A program made the translations under genes and the position numbers. Shown here one piece after another: positions 34,608 through 44,339 of a DNA stretch of 64,000 nt; within the stretch, counting starts at the first letter, position 1, and every line of letters begins with the position of its first letter. The stretch comes from Altibacter sp. HG106 (lineage in GTDB: Bacteria > Bacteroidota > Bacteroidia > Flavobacteriales > Flavobacteriaceae), in assembly GCF_028561755.1 (NCBI RefSeq), contig NZ_JAQQTD010000003.1, positions 124,001-188,000 of the forward strand. Reading direction: 5' to 3'. The notes beneath the pieces are model-generated. The model was given only the letters and a program-made list of their open reading frames with translations. It was not told the DNA's origin and searched no databases.

Positions 34608-37600
34608 TTATGCTTCGTTTGTGTTTCGAACTTTTGCGTGATAGAACACGTTAGGTTCGGTTCCCACCGCCTCTAACAAATGGTACATTCTATCGCTTTG
34701 CTTCAATTCGTGAACTTCACTTTCGGTATCATTAATGTCTCCAAAAACGATGGCACCCGTTTCACAGGCCGCCGAACACGCGGTTTGGAATTTCGCGTCC
34801 TCTACCGGTTTTCCGGCTCGTTTCGCATCCAAAATTGATTTTTGCGTCATTTGAATACACATCGAACATTTTTCCATCACTCCACGAGAACGTACCACTA
34901 CGTCTGGATTCAATACCATACGTCCTAAATCGTTGTTCATATGGAAATCGAATTCATCGTTTTCAGCATATAAGAACCAGTTGAAACGACGCACTTTATA
35001 CGGACAGTTATTTGCGCAATAGCGCGTCCCTACACAGCGGTTGTACGCCATATGGTTTTGTCCTTGTCGTCCGTGACTGGTTGCAGCCACTGGACATACC
35101 GTTTCACACGGTGCGTGGTTACAATGCTGACACATGACCGGTTGAAACGCCACCTGTGGATTCGCAGACGGATTTTCCATCTCTCCATATTCCGACAGCG
35201 AACTTCCAAGTCCGGAAATATTTTCTTTCTTTTCGTTGTCTCCAGCGAAGGATTCTTCACTAGAGTAATATCTGTCAATACGCAGCCAGTGCATATCACG
35301 GCTTCTACGCATCTCTTCTTTTCCTACAACAGGAACGTTATTTTCAGCATGACAAGCAATAACGCAGGCACCACATCCAGTACATGCATTTAAGTCGATG
35401 GAAAGATTAAAATGGTGTCCCACCGAACGATCAAACTCATCCCACAAATCGGCATCGGGAGACGTCACAGGAATTTCCTGATGGTCTTTAGATACTTCCG
35501 GAACGGGATTCCAGTCGTGCTTGTTCTTGGTGTTAAAAATTTCGAGGGTCGTTTCTTTAATAATGTCACGTCCCATCATCGTATTGTGCAACTGTACGCA
35601 GGCAAATTCGTGCACCCCAGAAACTTTCTCAAGGGTCACTCCCCCTTGTACCGCACTAAAATTGTTGTACAAACGGAATCCGTTTACGCCGGTTTGCATT
35701 TCTTTTTGCAAGCCTTCTTCACGACCATAACCCAAGGCCAAACCAATGGATCCCTTCGCTTGTCCTGGCTGAATAAGAACAGGTACCTTTTCGATCGTTA
35801 CTCCATTCATGCTGATATTCACATAGTCTCCGTTCAATCCACCATCCGCTACATTGTAATTTTCAAGCCCCATGGCATCTGCATCCGACTTAGAAATGGT
35901 AACGTAATTATCCCAGGAAGTACGAGTAATTGGATCTGGTAATTCTTGTAACCAAGGGTTATTAGCCTGACGCCCGTCACCCAATCCGGTTTTGGTATAT
36001 AAGGTAAGTTCCATTCCGTTAGACTGACTATTGAAAGCCATAGCCCCGTTGGAAGTGGAAGACTCTAATTCAAATTCGTTTGCGGCAGTCGTTTCAGCAT
36101 CACCGGTAAGCGTTGCATCACTTTCTACCACCCCATCGTGCACGACTTGGTTCCAGGAAGTTCCGTTTAATACGGTTCCTTCCATATATTCCTTTAAATA
36201 ATCGTAGTAATTGACGTTATTTCGACCTGTCCAATTAAGAAGGCACTGTTGGAATTGACGGGTATCAAATAATGGCTTAATCGTAGGCTGCATCACACTG
36301 AAGGTTCCTTTCTTCAGCTGTACATCACCCCAAGATTCTAAGTAATGCGGTACGGCAGCTACAAGTTTTGCTGCGGAAGCCGTAGCGTCAGGATTCATGG
36401 CGAATGCTAACGACATGTTCAGGTTTTTATACGCCTCGGCAAATTCAGCATTCGGGAACGAATATACAGGATCTACACCCACGGTGATCAATCCTTTTAC
36501 CGCTCCTGAAATTACGCCATCCATCACGCGCTTTACTTCTCTGGTGTTCCCCATTGCCGTCATCCGTGGCTTGGCAGCATCCATCACCGATTTACCGTCG
36601 TTGTAATTGAGGGCCATCGTTTGTGCTTCTACGGAAGGAATGCCAGTAATCACGACACCATTACCACCGGCTTTTTGCAGTTGCGCTTTCGCCTTGGTTA
36701 CGGCAGCGGCTACATTTTCGGGTAAACCGGAAGTGCTTCCGCCCGTTAACGCTTTTAATACTTGTAATTGCTGTGAAGGTGTTACGGGAACACGCACATC
36801 AGCATTGGCTCCAGATAAGGTCATGTTCGCCTCGAACTGGAAGTGTTTGCTCATCTTTCCATTCTTCGGAATGCGGCCCTTGGCATATCCGGCTTCATAA
36901 CCACCCCCTTGCCAGTCTCCGATAAAATCAGCTCCAACAGACACGATAACTTCGGCCTTGCTGAAATCGTAATCAGCTAATCCTCTTGTTCCGTATTTAT
37001 TCTGAAAGGCATCCAATGCTTCCGAAGAAGAAACCGAATCATAGATAACGTGCCGTACATTTGGATAGCGCGTAGTGAATTCTTGAATTAACTTTGAAGT
37101 AGAGGGTGAAGCAAACGTTTGTGTTAACAACACAATATCTTGCCCACTCATTTCATTCATTTTCTGAGCGACCGCGGCATCTAATTCTTCCCAACTGGCA
37201 TCGGCGCCATCGACCTTCGGGTTTTGGAGTCGGTTTTTGTCGTACATAGACAGTACCGAAGCATGCACTCGTGCATTGACAGCCCCACCGTTCTTCGCAA
37301 GATCATTACGCTCGATTTTAATCGGTCGCCCTTCGCGGGTTTTCACCAACACATTGGCAAAATCAAATCCGTCTGCCATGGTGGTGGCATAATAGTTTGC
37401 CACACCCGGAACGATCTCATCCGGCGCTACCACGTAGGGTATCGATTTGATCACAGGACCTTCACACGCTGCCAGAGAAGCAGCTGCGGTAGAGAATCCT
37501 ACATATTTTAAGAAATCACGACGTGTGGTTGAAGAAGCGGATAGATTTTCCTTATTCCCAAGGAAATCATCAGTCGGGATTGGTTGTGCAAATTCATTTT

Positions 37601-37676
37601 GCTGCAACGTCTCCATGATCGAACTGTTCTCGTTCAGTTCTTCAACACTTTTCCAGTATTTCTTGTTTGAAGCCAT
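34608..37676 (-). CDS. actB: Alternative complex III subunit ActB (molybdopterin-oxidoreductase-like plus Fe-S domains)
   Basis: A 1022-residue exported subunit. A Tat motif (TRRDFLKYVGF) is followed by a lipobox-like SLAAC. Residues about 90-740 resemble molybdopterin oxidoreductases but in ACIII lack the cofactor. The C-terminal part has four ferredoxin-type cysteine groups: CTGCGACVIACH, CQHCNHAPCETVCP, CVGTRYCANNCPY and CSMC with CSAACETG. I chose the ATG at 37676 (MASNKKYWKSVEEL), the usual flavobacterial start; an ATG at 37700 adds eight codons and lies 7 bases after actA. It relays electrons from quinol oxidation to the cytochrome subunits. Confidence 0.94.
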   Translation of the reverse strand: MASNKKYWKSVEELNENSSIMETLQQNEFAQPIPTDDFLGNKENLSASSTTRRDFLKYVGFSTAAASLAACEGPVIKSIPYVVAPDEIVPGVANYYATTMADGFDFANVLVKTREGRPIKIERNDLAKNGGAVNARVHASVLSMYDKNRLQNPKVDGADASWEELDAAVAQKMNEMSGQDIVLLTQTFASPSTSKLIQEFTTRYPNVRHVIYDSVSSSEALDAFQNKYGTRGLADYDFSKAEVIVSVGADFIGDWQGGGYEAGYAKGRIPKNGKMSKHFQFEANMTLSGANADVRVPVTPSQQLQVLKALTGGSTSGLPENVAAAVTKAKAQLQKAGGNGVVITGIPSVEAQTMALNYNDGKSVMDAAKPRMTAMGNTREVKRVMDGVISGAVKGLITVGVDPVYSFPNAEFAEAYKNLNMSLAFAMNPDATASAAKLVAAVPHYLESWGDVQLKKGTFSVMQPTIKPLFDTRQFQQCLLNWTGRNNVNYYDYLKEYMEGTVLNGTSWNQVVHDGVVESDATLTGDAETTAANEFELESSTSNGAMAFNSQSNGMELTLYTKTGLGDGRQANNPWLQELPDPITRTSWDNYVTISKSDADAMGLENYNVADGGLNGDYVNISMNGVTIEKVPVLIQPGQAKGSIGLALGYGREEGLQKEMQTGVNGFRLYNNFSAVQGGVTLEKVSGVHEFACVQLHNTMMGRDIIKETTLEIFNTKNKHDWNPVPEVSKDHQEIPVTSPDADLWDEFDRSVGHHFNLSIDLNACTGCGACVIACHAENNVPVVGKEEMRRSRDMHWLRIDRYYSSEESFAGDNEKKENISGLGSSLSEYGEMENPSANPQVAFQPVMCQHCNHAPCETVCPVAATSHGRQGQNHMAYNRCVGTRYCANNCPYKVRRFNWFLYAENDEFDFHMNNDLGRMVLNPDVVVRSRGVMEKCSMCIQMTQKSILDAKRAGKPVEDAKFQTACSAACETGAIVFGDINDTESEVHELKQSDRMYHLLEAVGTEPNVFYHAKVRNTNEA

Positions 37677-37706
37677 ATTGCTATCTGAAAATTTATTCAT
37701 TCAATG

Positions 37707-39035
37707 TTAGTAGTGACACTTTCCGCATTCCAAACCACCCATCTGCGCGGCTGTCACTTGATCCACTCCATATTTCTTAGCCAATTCGGCGTGGATCTTT
37801 TCATAATATTCGTTTCCTGCCATGTTCACGTTGGTCTCGCGGTGACAGTTGATACACCATCCCATGGTAAGTGGTGAATGCTGACGCATAATCTCCATCT
37901 CCTCTACCGGACCGTGACATTTCTGACACTCAATTCCGGCAACGGTAACGTGTTGCGAGTGATTGAAATAAGCAAAATCAGGTAAGTTGTGGATACGCAC
38001 CCACTTCACCGGTTTTTCCTCCCCGGTATAGGATTGTGTTGCTTCATCCCACCCTACAGCAGCGTACAATTTTTGGATTTCTCCGTCGTAGAACTCTTTG
38101 GTGTATCCTAATTCCGGATCGAGCTCGCCATTGTATTCGGCGATGTTCTTGTGACAGTTCATACACACGTTCAAGGAAGGAATTCCCGAGTGCTTGCTTT
38201 TGCGCGCGGAACTGTGGCAGTAGTTACAATCAATTTGATTGGCACCTGCGTGAATTTTATGTGAATAGTGAATGGGCTGTACCGGCGCGTAGCCTTGATC
38301 CACACCCACCTGCATTAAGTAACCGTATCCAAAATAACCCGCAGCAAGCAACAAAAAGATAGACGTTACCAGTACCAAGAATTGGTTTTGAGCGAATGCT
38401 TTCCAAAGGGGCGTACGCGCTGGTTTTTCTGGATAGACCACTCCGTTGGATTCTGCGATGCGCTTTAAGGTTTTGGTTACCAAGAAGAGCATCACCACCA
38501 ACATCACGAATACCAGGGCCAAAACCCCTAGTATTACGTTGTTGGAAACGCCTGAACCACCACCCCCACCTGGGCCGGTAGCAACTTCTACCTGGGTAGG
38601 TTCGGGTTTTGGGGTGTAGGTATACGCAATAATATTATCAATATCCTCATTGCTTAATTGAGGAAATGCCGTCATTACCGACTGGTTGTATTCTTCAAAG
38701 ATCGCCACCGCTTGCGAATCTCCCGATTGAATTAGCTCCTGACTGTTTTTAATCCAGCTATACAACCATTCGCGGTCGTACTTGTCGCCCACTCCAAAAA
38801 GAGCGGGTCCGGTAGCGCGCTTGTACAACTTGTGACAGGCAGCACAATTGGCTTTGAACAAGGCCTCTCCTGCGGCAGCATCCCCTACGCCGTCGGCTGC
38901 CGGCGTTTCTGTAGCCGTAGTTTCGGCTTCATCGGCAGTATCTTGTGCGATAGCTGGGTTTGAAAAAATTAGCGTGACCGCCAATAAGAGTAACGAGAGT
39001 GGAGAAGATAGATTTCTTAAGTTCACCTTTAGCAT
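37707..39035 (-). CDS. actA: Alternative complex III subunit ActA, multihaem cytochrome c
   Basis: A 442-residue cytochrome c. After a signal peptide (1-30) it has a monohaem domain with CAACH at 64-68, a membrane helix at about 167-190, a second helix at about 212-238, and a pentahaem c3-like domain with CNYCH, CMNCH, CQKCH, CINCH and CGKCH. Six haem sites in total, so this ActA carries a cytochrome c domain in addition to the classical pentahaem module, which could hand electrons straight to oxidase subunit II. First gene of the operon; an 87-base leader starts at a strong -7 element. Confidence 0.94.
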   Translation of the reverse strand: MLKVNLRNLSSPLSLLLLAVTLIFSNPAIAQDTADEAETTATETPAADGVGDAAAGEALFKANCAACHKLYKRATGPALFGVGDKYDREWLYSWIKNSQELIQSGDSQAVAIFEEYNQSVMTAFPQLSNEDIDNIIAYTYTPKPEPTQVEVATGPGGGGGSGVSNNVILGVLALVFVMLVVMLFLVTKTLKRIAESNGVVYPEKPARTPLWKAFAQNQFLVLVTSIFLLLAAGYFGYGYLMQVGVDQGYAPVQPIHYSHKIHAGANQIDCNYCHSSARKSKHSGIPSLNVCMNCHKNIAEYNGELDPELGYTKEFYDGEIQKLYAAVGWDEATQSYTGEEKPVKWVRIHNLPDFAYFNHSQHVTVAGIECQKCHGPVEEMEIMRQHSPLTMGWCINCHRETNVNMAGNEYYEKIHAELAKKYGVDQVTAAQMGGLECGKCHY

Positions 39036-39063
39036 ACTAGATGGTTAATTGTTCTCTATACGT

Positions 39064-39116
39064 TGGCGTTTAATTTGTTAGTGTATTCGCTTCGGAAATC
39101 ACCGATTTAAACGCCA
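39064..39116 (-). repeat. Inverted repeat in the actA 5' leader
   Basis: TGGCGTTTAA at 39064-39073 and TTAAACGCCA at 39107-39116 are perfect 10-bp complements separated by 33 bases. Both lie between the predicted transcription start (about 39122) and the actA ATG, so the message would begin with a large stem-loop. Function unknown: operator, 5' stabiliser or translational control. Confidence 0.6.
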
Positions 39117-39128
39117 CAAATAACTGTG

Positions 39129-39136
39129 CAAAAGTA
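39129..39136 (-). promoter_or_regulatory. -7 promoter element for the actABCDEF-coxII-coxI operon
   Basis: The minus strand reads TACTTTTG (full TAnnTTTG) with TTTC exactly 19 bases upstream as -33. The first gene starts about 93 bases downstream. Placement directly upstream of an 11.8-kb respiratory operon supports it as the main promoter. Confidence 0.65.
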
Positions 39137-39234
39137 CAGCATAAAGATGATTTTAGAAATCCAAATAAACTGTTAACAACCAATTTATATCAATTCTAAA
39201 TAATAAAAATCGTCGTTCTCGAGTTAATATGCCA

Positions 39235-39242
39235 TACCTTTG
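39235..39242 (+). promoter_or_regulatory. -7 promoter element for the SPOR-domain gene
   Basis: The plus strand reads TACCTTTG (full TAnnTTTG), 18 bases before the ATG at 39261. It is divergent from the actA promoter; the AT-rich stretch between 39137 and 39234 holds no gene. Confidence 0.6.
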
Positions 39243-39260
39243 TAAAAAGTAATTCGAACA

Positions 39261-39650
39261 ATGCGATTTCAATATACCTTAAATATTCTGCTTATCAGTA
39301 TTTTACTGGTCTTTTCTGCGGAAACCGTGCTCGCGCAGCGGGCTACAGTGACGGTGCAACAGGACGAAAAAATTTCGGAACTGCTAACACTGAAAAAGGA
39401 ATTAGAGAAGGAAAACAAACTTTCCTCCAATTATACTATTCAGTTGTATTATGGAGAATTGGGTCAGGCCAACGCCATCATGCGACGCTATCGTGCTCGC
39501 TTTGGAAGCTGGCCTGCGTCTATAGAATACGAAACCCCAAATTACAAAGTATGGGTGGGCAATTTCAGTGAACGTCTAGAGGCCGATCGCGCCTTGATGC
39601 AGATCAAGGAACAGTTCTCTTCCGCGTTCATTCTGAAGCCCAATAAGTAA
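39261..39650 (+). CDS. SPOR domain-containing periplasmic protein
   Basis: A 129-residue exported protein: signal peptide (about 1-25, ending VLAQ), a short Lys/Glu-rich helical stretch (about 35-55) and a C-terminal SPOR-type domain (about 56-126) with YTIQLYYGEL.QANAIMRRY and YKVWVGNFSERLEADRAL, matching the beta-alpha-beta pattern of SPOR repeats. SPOR domains bind denuded glycan strands of peptidoglycan, often at the septum. There is no membrane anchor after signal cleavage, so it would be soluble in the periplasm. Monocistronic: own promoter and a terminator 15 bases after the stop. Confidence 0.85.
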   Translation: MRFQYTLNILLISILLVFSAETVLAQRATVTVQQDEKISELLTLKKELEKENKLSSNYTIQLYYGELGQANAIMRRYRARFGSWPASIEYETPNYKVWVGNFSERLEADRALMQIKEQFSSAFILKPNK

Positions 39651-39664
39651 TCCGCTAACCCCAT

Positions 39665-39696
39665 AAAAAAAGCCTCTTTTTCAAGAGGCTTTTTTA
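39665..39696. terminator. Bidirectional intrinsic terminator
   Basis: AAAAAAAGCCTCTT, a short loop, AAGAGGCTTTTTT. The stem is flanked by an A-run and a T-run, so it works in both directions, serving the SPOR gene (plus) and infB (minus), which converge here. Confidence 0.93.
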
Positions 39697-39713
39697 GTTT
39701 CTATAGGCCAGGG

Positions 39714-42413
39714 TTACAGCTTTTTCTTCACTGCCACTTCCTGAAAGGCTTCGATGATGTCGCCTTCTTTTATATCGTTGTAATTCTTCACCTGCATTCC
39801 GCAGTCGTATCCTTTAGACACTTCTTTCACATCGTCTTTAAAACGTTTTAGGGAAGCAAGTTCTCCGGTATACACCACAACCCCTTCACGAATAAGTCGC
39901 ACCCCACTGCTGCGGTAGATCTTACCGCTGGTGACCATACATCCTGCGATGGTTCCAATCTTCGAAATCTTGAAGGTTTCGCGGATCTCTGCCGTTCCGG
40001 TAACTTCTTCTTTCATTTCAGGAGACAACATTCCTTCCATCGCATCTTTCAGATCGTTGATGGCGTCATAGATGATAGAGTAGGTTCGGATATCGATCTC
40101 TTCTTTATCAGCGATCTGACGGGCGTTCCCCATGGGTCGCACATTAAATCCGATAATAATCGCGTCGGAAGCCGAAGCCAATAATACATCACTTTCGGTG
40201 ATCGCACCTACTCCTTTGTGAATGATATTAACCTGAATTTCTTCCGTAGAGAGTTTTAGGAAAGAATCCGTTAACGCTTCTACCGAACCGTCCACATCCC
40301 CTTTAAGGATGATATTCAGTTCTTTAAATTCACCAAGGGCGATACGTCTACCAATCTCATCAAGCGTGATATGGCGTTGTGTACGAACCGATTGTTCACG
40401 TTGCAATTGGGTACGCTTGTTCGCAATATCTTTCGCTTCTCTTTCGTCTGTAAAGACATTGAACTTATCCCCGGCCTGCGGCGCTCCGTCCAATCCGAGT
40501 ATACTCACCGGTGTGGAAGGTCCTGCAGCCTTTACGTTTTTACCGCGTTCGTCCTGCATGGCCTTTACCTTTCCGCTATGCTGACCCGCCAAGACGTAAT
40601 CCCCAATTTTCAAGGTTCCAGACTGCACCAAAATAGTTGATACATATCCACGCCCTTTATCAAGGAAGGCTTCTACAACCGTTCCGTAGGCGTCACGCTT
40701 CGGATTTGCTTTCAGCTCTAACAATTCGGCTTCCAGCAATACTTTCTCTAGCAATTCGTTCACACCCTCTCCGGTTTTCGCGGAAATGTCATGCGACTGA
40801 ATTTTACCGCCCCAATCTTCTACAAGTAAATTCATACCTGCCAATCCTTCTTTGATCTTCTCAGGATTTGCGGTGGGTTTATCAATTTTGTTGATGGCAA
40901 ATACAATAGGTACACCGGCTGCTTGGGCGTGTGAGATCGCTTCTTTGGTTTGCGGCATGATATCGTCATCCGCAGCCACAACGATAATGGCTAAGTCGGT
41001 TACCTGTGCCCCACGAGCACGCATGGCCGTAAAGGCCTCGTGACCCGGGGTATCTAGGAAGGCAATTTTTTGACCATTTTCCAGGGTCACTCCATAGGCA
41101 CCAATGTGCTGAGTGATCCCTCCAGATTCACCTGCAATTACATTCTCTTCCCGAATGTAATCCAGTAGCGAAGTTTTACCGTGGTCAACGTGTCCCATTA
41201 CGGTCACGATAGGTGCGCGTGGCGCTAAATCTTCGGGTGCATCTTCCTCATCCTGGATAGCTTCCTCAATATCGGCTGTGACGAATTCGACTTCGTAGCC
41301 AAATTCTTCCGCAACGATGGTAAGGGTTTCCGCATCCAAACGCTGGTTCATGGTTACCATCATTCCTAACGACATACAGGCAGAAATAACTTTCGTTACC
41401 GGTACGTCCATCATGGTCGCTATTTCACTTACGGTAACAAACTCGGTTACTTTCAGCAATTTGCTGTCCAGCTCTTGTTGTGCCTGTTCTTCCTCCGTCT
41501 TTTGTCGGTGAGAATCTCGTTTCTCACGACGGTATTTGGCACCTTTTCCTTTGGAAGATTTCCCTTGAAGTTTCTCGAGGGTCTCCCGTACTTGTCTTTG
41601 TACTTCTTCCTCGCTAGGCTCTTCTTTGGGGGTATTTCTTCTTCGGCCTCGGTTGTCTTTGTAATTGCCCTTCGACTTAGAAGGTTCTTTACTGATGCGA
41701 CGACGACGACCGCGTTTTTCTTTATTGGCGTCCTTTTTGTCCTTTTTCTTCCGTTCCGGTTTTTTGAACTTATCCAGATCAATTTTTTCACCGGTAAAGT
41801 TGGGACCGTCTAATTTCTTATAGTTAGTAGTAACCTTGTCGGAAGCATCTTCCTTCTTCTCGGCATCCTTCTCCTTTTTCTCTTCCTTGGCCTCCGCCGG
41901 TTTCGAATCGCTTGTTTCTTTTTTCGCAGGCGTTTCTTTTTTCTTTTTGGCTTTCGGTGCCGCTTCTTTTTTCTTCTCGGGCGCTTCTTTCTTCTCGGCT
42001 ACCTTTTCTTCTTTTTCAGCAGGTTTTTCTTCCGGAGTTTCCGACTTTTCTTGCTTCTTGTCGCCCCCTAAATCGATCTTCCCAACTTGTTTTGGACCAT
42101 CCAATTTAGCTTCCGCTTTAATTACTTTAGAGGCTTCGGCTTTTTCCTTTTCTTCCTGCTCTTTTTCGCGGGCCAAACGCAATTCTTCTTTCTCTTTGCG
42201 CTTTTCCTCACCCACTTCTTTGGAAGCTACCTTTTTGCTCTTATCGGTTTGAAATTCCTCAAACAGCACTTGGTATTCTTCCCCAGAAATTTTAGTGGTA
42301 GGGCGCGCATCCACCTCGTATCCTTTAGAACTTAAAAATTCTACGGCACGATCTAGTGAGATATTGAATTCACGCAATACCTTGCTAAGCCTCATTGTTT
42401 TTACTTCAGCCAT
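39714..42413 (-). CDS. infB: Translation initiation factor IF-2
   Basis: An 899-residue GTPase that places initiator tRNA on the 30S subunit. Layout: IF2_N-like helical start ([19 protein letters not shown]), a long Lys/Glu/Ala-rich disordered region (about 60-310), a second IF2_N domain (about 325-375), the G domain with G1 [12 protein letters not shown] at about 405, DTPGHEAF and NKID, then domains II-IV. Length is usual for Bacteroidota. It lies 59 bases downstream of nusA and ends at a bidirectional terminator. Confidence 0.98.
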   Translation of the reverse strand: MAEVKTMRLSKVLREFNISLDRAVEFLSSKGYEVDARPTTKISGEEYQVLFEEFQTDKSKKVASKEVGEEKRKEKEELRLAREKEQEEKEKAEASKVIKAEAKLDGPKQVGKIDLGGDKKQEKSETPEEKPAEKEEKVAEKKEAPEKKKEAAPKAKKKKETPAKKETSDSKPAEAKEEKKEKDAEKKEDASDKVTTNYKKLDGPNFTGEKIDLDKFKKPERKKKDKKDANKEKRGRRRRISKEPSKSKGNYKDNRGRRRNTPKEEPSEEEVQRQVRETLEKLQGKSSKGKGAKYRREKRDSHRQKTEEEQAQQELDSKLLKVTEFVTVSEIATMMDVPVTKVISACMSLGMMVTMNQRLDAETLTIVAEEFGYEVEFVTADIEEAIQDEEDAPEDLAPRAPIVTVMGHVDHGKTSLLDYIREENVIAGESGGITQHIGAYGVTLENGQKIAFLDTPGHEAFTAMRARGAQVTDLAIIVVAADDDIMPQTKEAISHAQAAGVPIVFAINKIDKPTANPEKIKEGLAGMNLLVEDWGGKIQSHDISAKTGEGVNELLEKVLLEAELLELKANPKRDAYGTVVEAFLDKGRGYVSTILVQSGTLKIGDYVLAGQHSGKVKAMQDERGKNVKAAGPSTPVSILGLDGAPQAGDKFNVFTDEREAKDIANKRTQLQREQSVRTQRHITLDEIGRRIALGEFKELNIILKGDVDGSVEALTDSFLKLSTEEIQVNIIHKGVGAITESDVLLASASDAIIIGFNVRPMGNARQIADKEEIDIRTYSIIYDAINDLKDAMEGMLSPEMKEEVTGTAEIRETFKISKIGTIAGCMVTSGKIYRSSGVRLIREGVVVYTGELASLKRFKDDVKEVSKGYDCGMQVKNYNDIKEGDIIEAFQEVAVKKKL

Positions 42414-42472
42414 AAATAGGGTCTCTCCTTTTTTCTGCTTATAATCGAGTGTAAAAGTAAGTAAACTTTGTA

Positions 42473-43705
42473 CTACTCTTCAAATTCTTCTTTTAATATA
42501 CTAATTACTTCCCGAATGGTTTCTTCTTCCAAATCGGTTCTGCTCACCAAATCGGCTACCTCTTGTTCCAACACACTTTTCGCAGTGTCTAGTCCGATTT
42601 TATGAAATTCAGCAATAATCCAGTCTTCGATTTCATCTGAGAATTCTTTCAATTCTACATCTTCTTCCGCACCTTCGCGCAATACATCGATTTCATATCC
42701 GGTTAACTGTCCGGCCAAACGAATGTTATGTCCGCCACGACCAATCGCTTTCGACACTTCTTCCGGTTTCAAGATCACTTCAGCCCGCTTGGTTTCCTCA
42801 TTCAATTTGATGGAGGTTACTTTCGCCGGACTCAAGGCGCGGGTAATGAACAAGTTGATGTTATTGGTATAATTGATCACATCGATGTTCTCATTTCCTA
42901 ATTCGCGGACGATCCCGTGAATTCGGCTTCCTTTCATCCCAACACAAGCGCCAACCGGATCGATACGATCGTCGTAAGAATCGACCGCTACTTTTGCCTT
43001 TTCACCTGGAATACGAACTACTTTCTTCACCGTGATCAAGCCATCAAATACTTCTGGAATTTCTTGCTCGAACAATTTCTCCAAGAATAAAGGATGGGCG
43101 CGCGACATGAGGATCGCAGGCTTGTTTCCTTTCAGTTCCACGCTTTCGATGATTCCACGAACATTATCTCCTTTTCGGAAAAAGTCGGATGGAATCTGAC
43201 GGTCTTTAGGCAGGATGATCTCGTTTCCTTCATCATCCAACAAGATCACGGCACGGTGACGGATGTGGTGTACTTCCGCTGTGTAAATTTCTCCTTCGAG
43301 CTCTTTAAACTGCTTGTAAATATTTGTGTTATCGTGTTCGTGAATTTTAGAGATCAAATTCTGACGCAACGCCAAAATCGACCGACGACCTAAGTGCGAT
43401 AATTTTACCTCTTCCGAAACATCTTCTCCTACTTCAAAATCATCTTCAATCTTCCTAGCTTCCGTTAACGAAATTTGTTCGTTAGGATCTTCCACATCAC
43501 CATCGGCCACAACGATACGGTTTCTCCAAATTTCCAAATCCCCTTTGTCGGGGTTAATGATAATATCGAAGTTATCGTCGCTTCCGTATTTCTTCTTCAG
43601 GGCATTTCTGAAAACATCTTCCAAGATTGCCATGAGAGTTACCCGGTCAATGAGCTTATCATCTTTAAATTCCGAAAAGGAATCGATCAGCGCTAAATTT
43701 TCCAT
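42473..43705 (-). CDS. nusA: Transcription termination/antitermination factor NusA
   Basis: A 410-residue RNA-polymerase-binding factor: N-terminal domain (1-130), S1 domain (about 135-200, with [11 protein letters not shown]), KH1 with [20 protein letters not shown] and KH2 with [19 protein letters not shown]. It has only a short acidic tail and lacks the two C-terminal acidic repeats of E. coli NusA, which is normal outside Proteobacteria. It follows rimP by 14 bases. NusA affects pausing at hairpins, which matters because a terminator-like hairpin sits in this operon's leader. Confidence 0.98.
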   Translation of the reverse strand: MENLALIDSFSEFKDDKLIDRVTLMAILEDVFRNALKKKYGSDDNFDIIINPDKGDLEIWRNRIVVADGDVEDPNEQISLTEARKIEDDFEVGEDVSEEVKLSHLGRRSILALRQNLISKIHEHDNTNIYKQFKELEGEIYTAEVHHIRHRAVILLDDEGNEIILPKDRQIPSDFFRKGDNVRGIIESVELKGNKPAILMSRAHPLFLEKLFEQEIPEVFDGLITVKKVVRIPGEKAKVAVDSYDDRIDPVGACVGMKGSRIHGIVRELGNENIDVINYTNNINLFITRALSPAKVTSIKLNEETKRAEVILKPEEVSKAIGRGGHNIRLAGQLTGYEIDVLREGAEEDVELKEFSDEIEDWIIAEFHKIGLDTAKSVLEQEVADLVSRTDLEEETIREVISILKEEFEE

Positions 43706-43719
43706 GTCACGTTTTGCTA

Positions 43720-44181
43720 TTAATTAAATGTTACCATCACTTTGGCTTCCAGTATGTCGGAATAAGAAACAATCGCTTCTTTTTCAACGGTGTGTTTTCC
43801 TTTCCCAACGGGCTTCGGTTCGCGTGCTTTCCATTGAAGTGTAATTGTCGCATCATCTGCTTCAACCAACGTACCTTCAATTGTTTCTGCCTCGGTTTTT
43901 ACTTTCAATTTGCGCCCTACGTTCTTAACGTACTGTCGCATCATCTGCAAAGGCTCTGAAACACCGGCAGATAGTACTTCCAGAGAAAAATCGGTTTCTT
44001 CCCGATCGAGCTGATGCTCGATGGCCCGACTAATATCAATACAATCCTGAACGGTTACGCCCTGATCTCCATCAATAATTACTTTGATCTGATGGGCGGG
44101 GGAAATGCTCAATTCAATCAAGAATAACCCCTCTTTTTCATCGAGGGCATCCTGTAAGAGTTTTTCCACTTTTTCACGCAT
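43720..44181 (-). CDS. rimP: Ribosome maturation factor RimP
   Basis: A 153-residue two-domain protein needed for 30S assembly. The start at 44181 (MREKVEKLLQDALDEKEGLF) is the normal RimP N-terminus. An in-frame upstream extension to 44223 would run through the leader hairpin and is rejected. The N-terminal domain contains VIIDGDQGVTVQDCIDISRAIEHQLD and VLSAGVSEPL, diagnostic for the family, and the Sm-like C-terminal domain follows. First gene of rimP-nusA-infB. Confidence 0.96.
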   Translation of the reverse strand: MREKVEKLLQDALDEKEGLFLIELSISPAHQIKVIIDGDQGVTVQDCIDISRAIEHQLDREETDFSLEVLSAGVSEPLQMMRQYVKNVGRKLKVKTEAETIEGTLVEADDATITLQWKAREPKPVGKGKHTVEKEAIVSYSDILEAKVMVTFN

Positions 44182-44191
44182 AAAAACTAAG

Positions 44192-44236
44192 CTATAAAAA
44201 GAGGGGACTTTTCGTCCCCTCAACTGGTTGCTTCAT
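44192..44236 (-). CDS. Candidate 14-codon leader peptide upstream of rimP
   Basis: ATG to TAG encoding MKQPVEGTKSPLFL. It begins about 4 bases after the predicted transcription start, covers both arms of the leader terminator hairpin, and stops 10 bases before the rimP ATG. A ribosome translating it would prevent the hairpin from forming. No codon run points to a specific amino acid signal. It may be a coincidence of the short leader; support is positional only. Confidence 0.4.
   Translation of the reverse strand: MKQPVEGTKSPLFL
44196..44221 (-). terminator. Leader terminator/attenuator in front of rimP-nusA-infB
   Basis: On the minus strand GAGGGGAC, a 5-base loop and GTCCCCTC, then TTTTT. 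The 8-bp GC-rich stem plus T-tract is a standard intrinsic terminator. It has no upstream minus-strand gene to terminate (the neighbour is divergent), and lies between the TATATTTG promoter and rimP, as an attenuator would. Confidence 0.7.
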
Positions 44237-44246
44237 AAATTCGCTG

Positions 44247-44254
44247 CAAATATA
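44247..44254 (-). promoter_or_regulatory. -7 promoter element for rimP-nusA-infB
   Basis: The minus strand reads TATATTTG (full TAnnTTTG) with TTTT 19 bases upstream as a weak -33. Predicted +1 near 44240, giving a 59-base leader containing the hairpin and the short ORF. Confidence 0.6.
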
Positions 44255-44339
44255 GCACTTTTTTTGAGATTCTAAAAGCAATCGCCGTGCGAAATAATTT
44301 CGTACTTTAAAGGTATTGAAATCGCTAACCTCCCTCTCC

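Noticed and set aside
35412-35942. 176-codon plus-strand frame across actB
   Set aside because: Opposite strand of a recognised conserved gene; translation shows no domain and would need an antisense transcript.
41836-42252. 138-codon plus-strand frame inside infB rich in Ser and Phe
   Set aside because: It is the antisense of the Lys/Glu-rich IF-2 linker, whose codon composition opens the opposite strand; no start signal or family.
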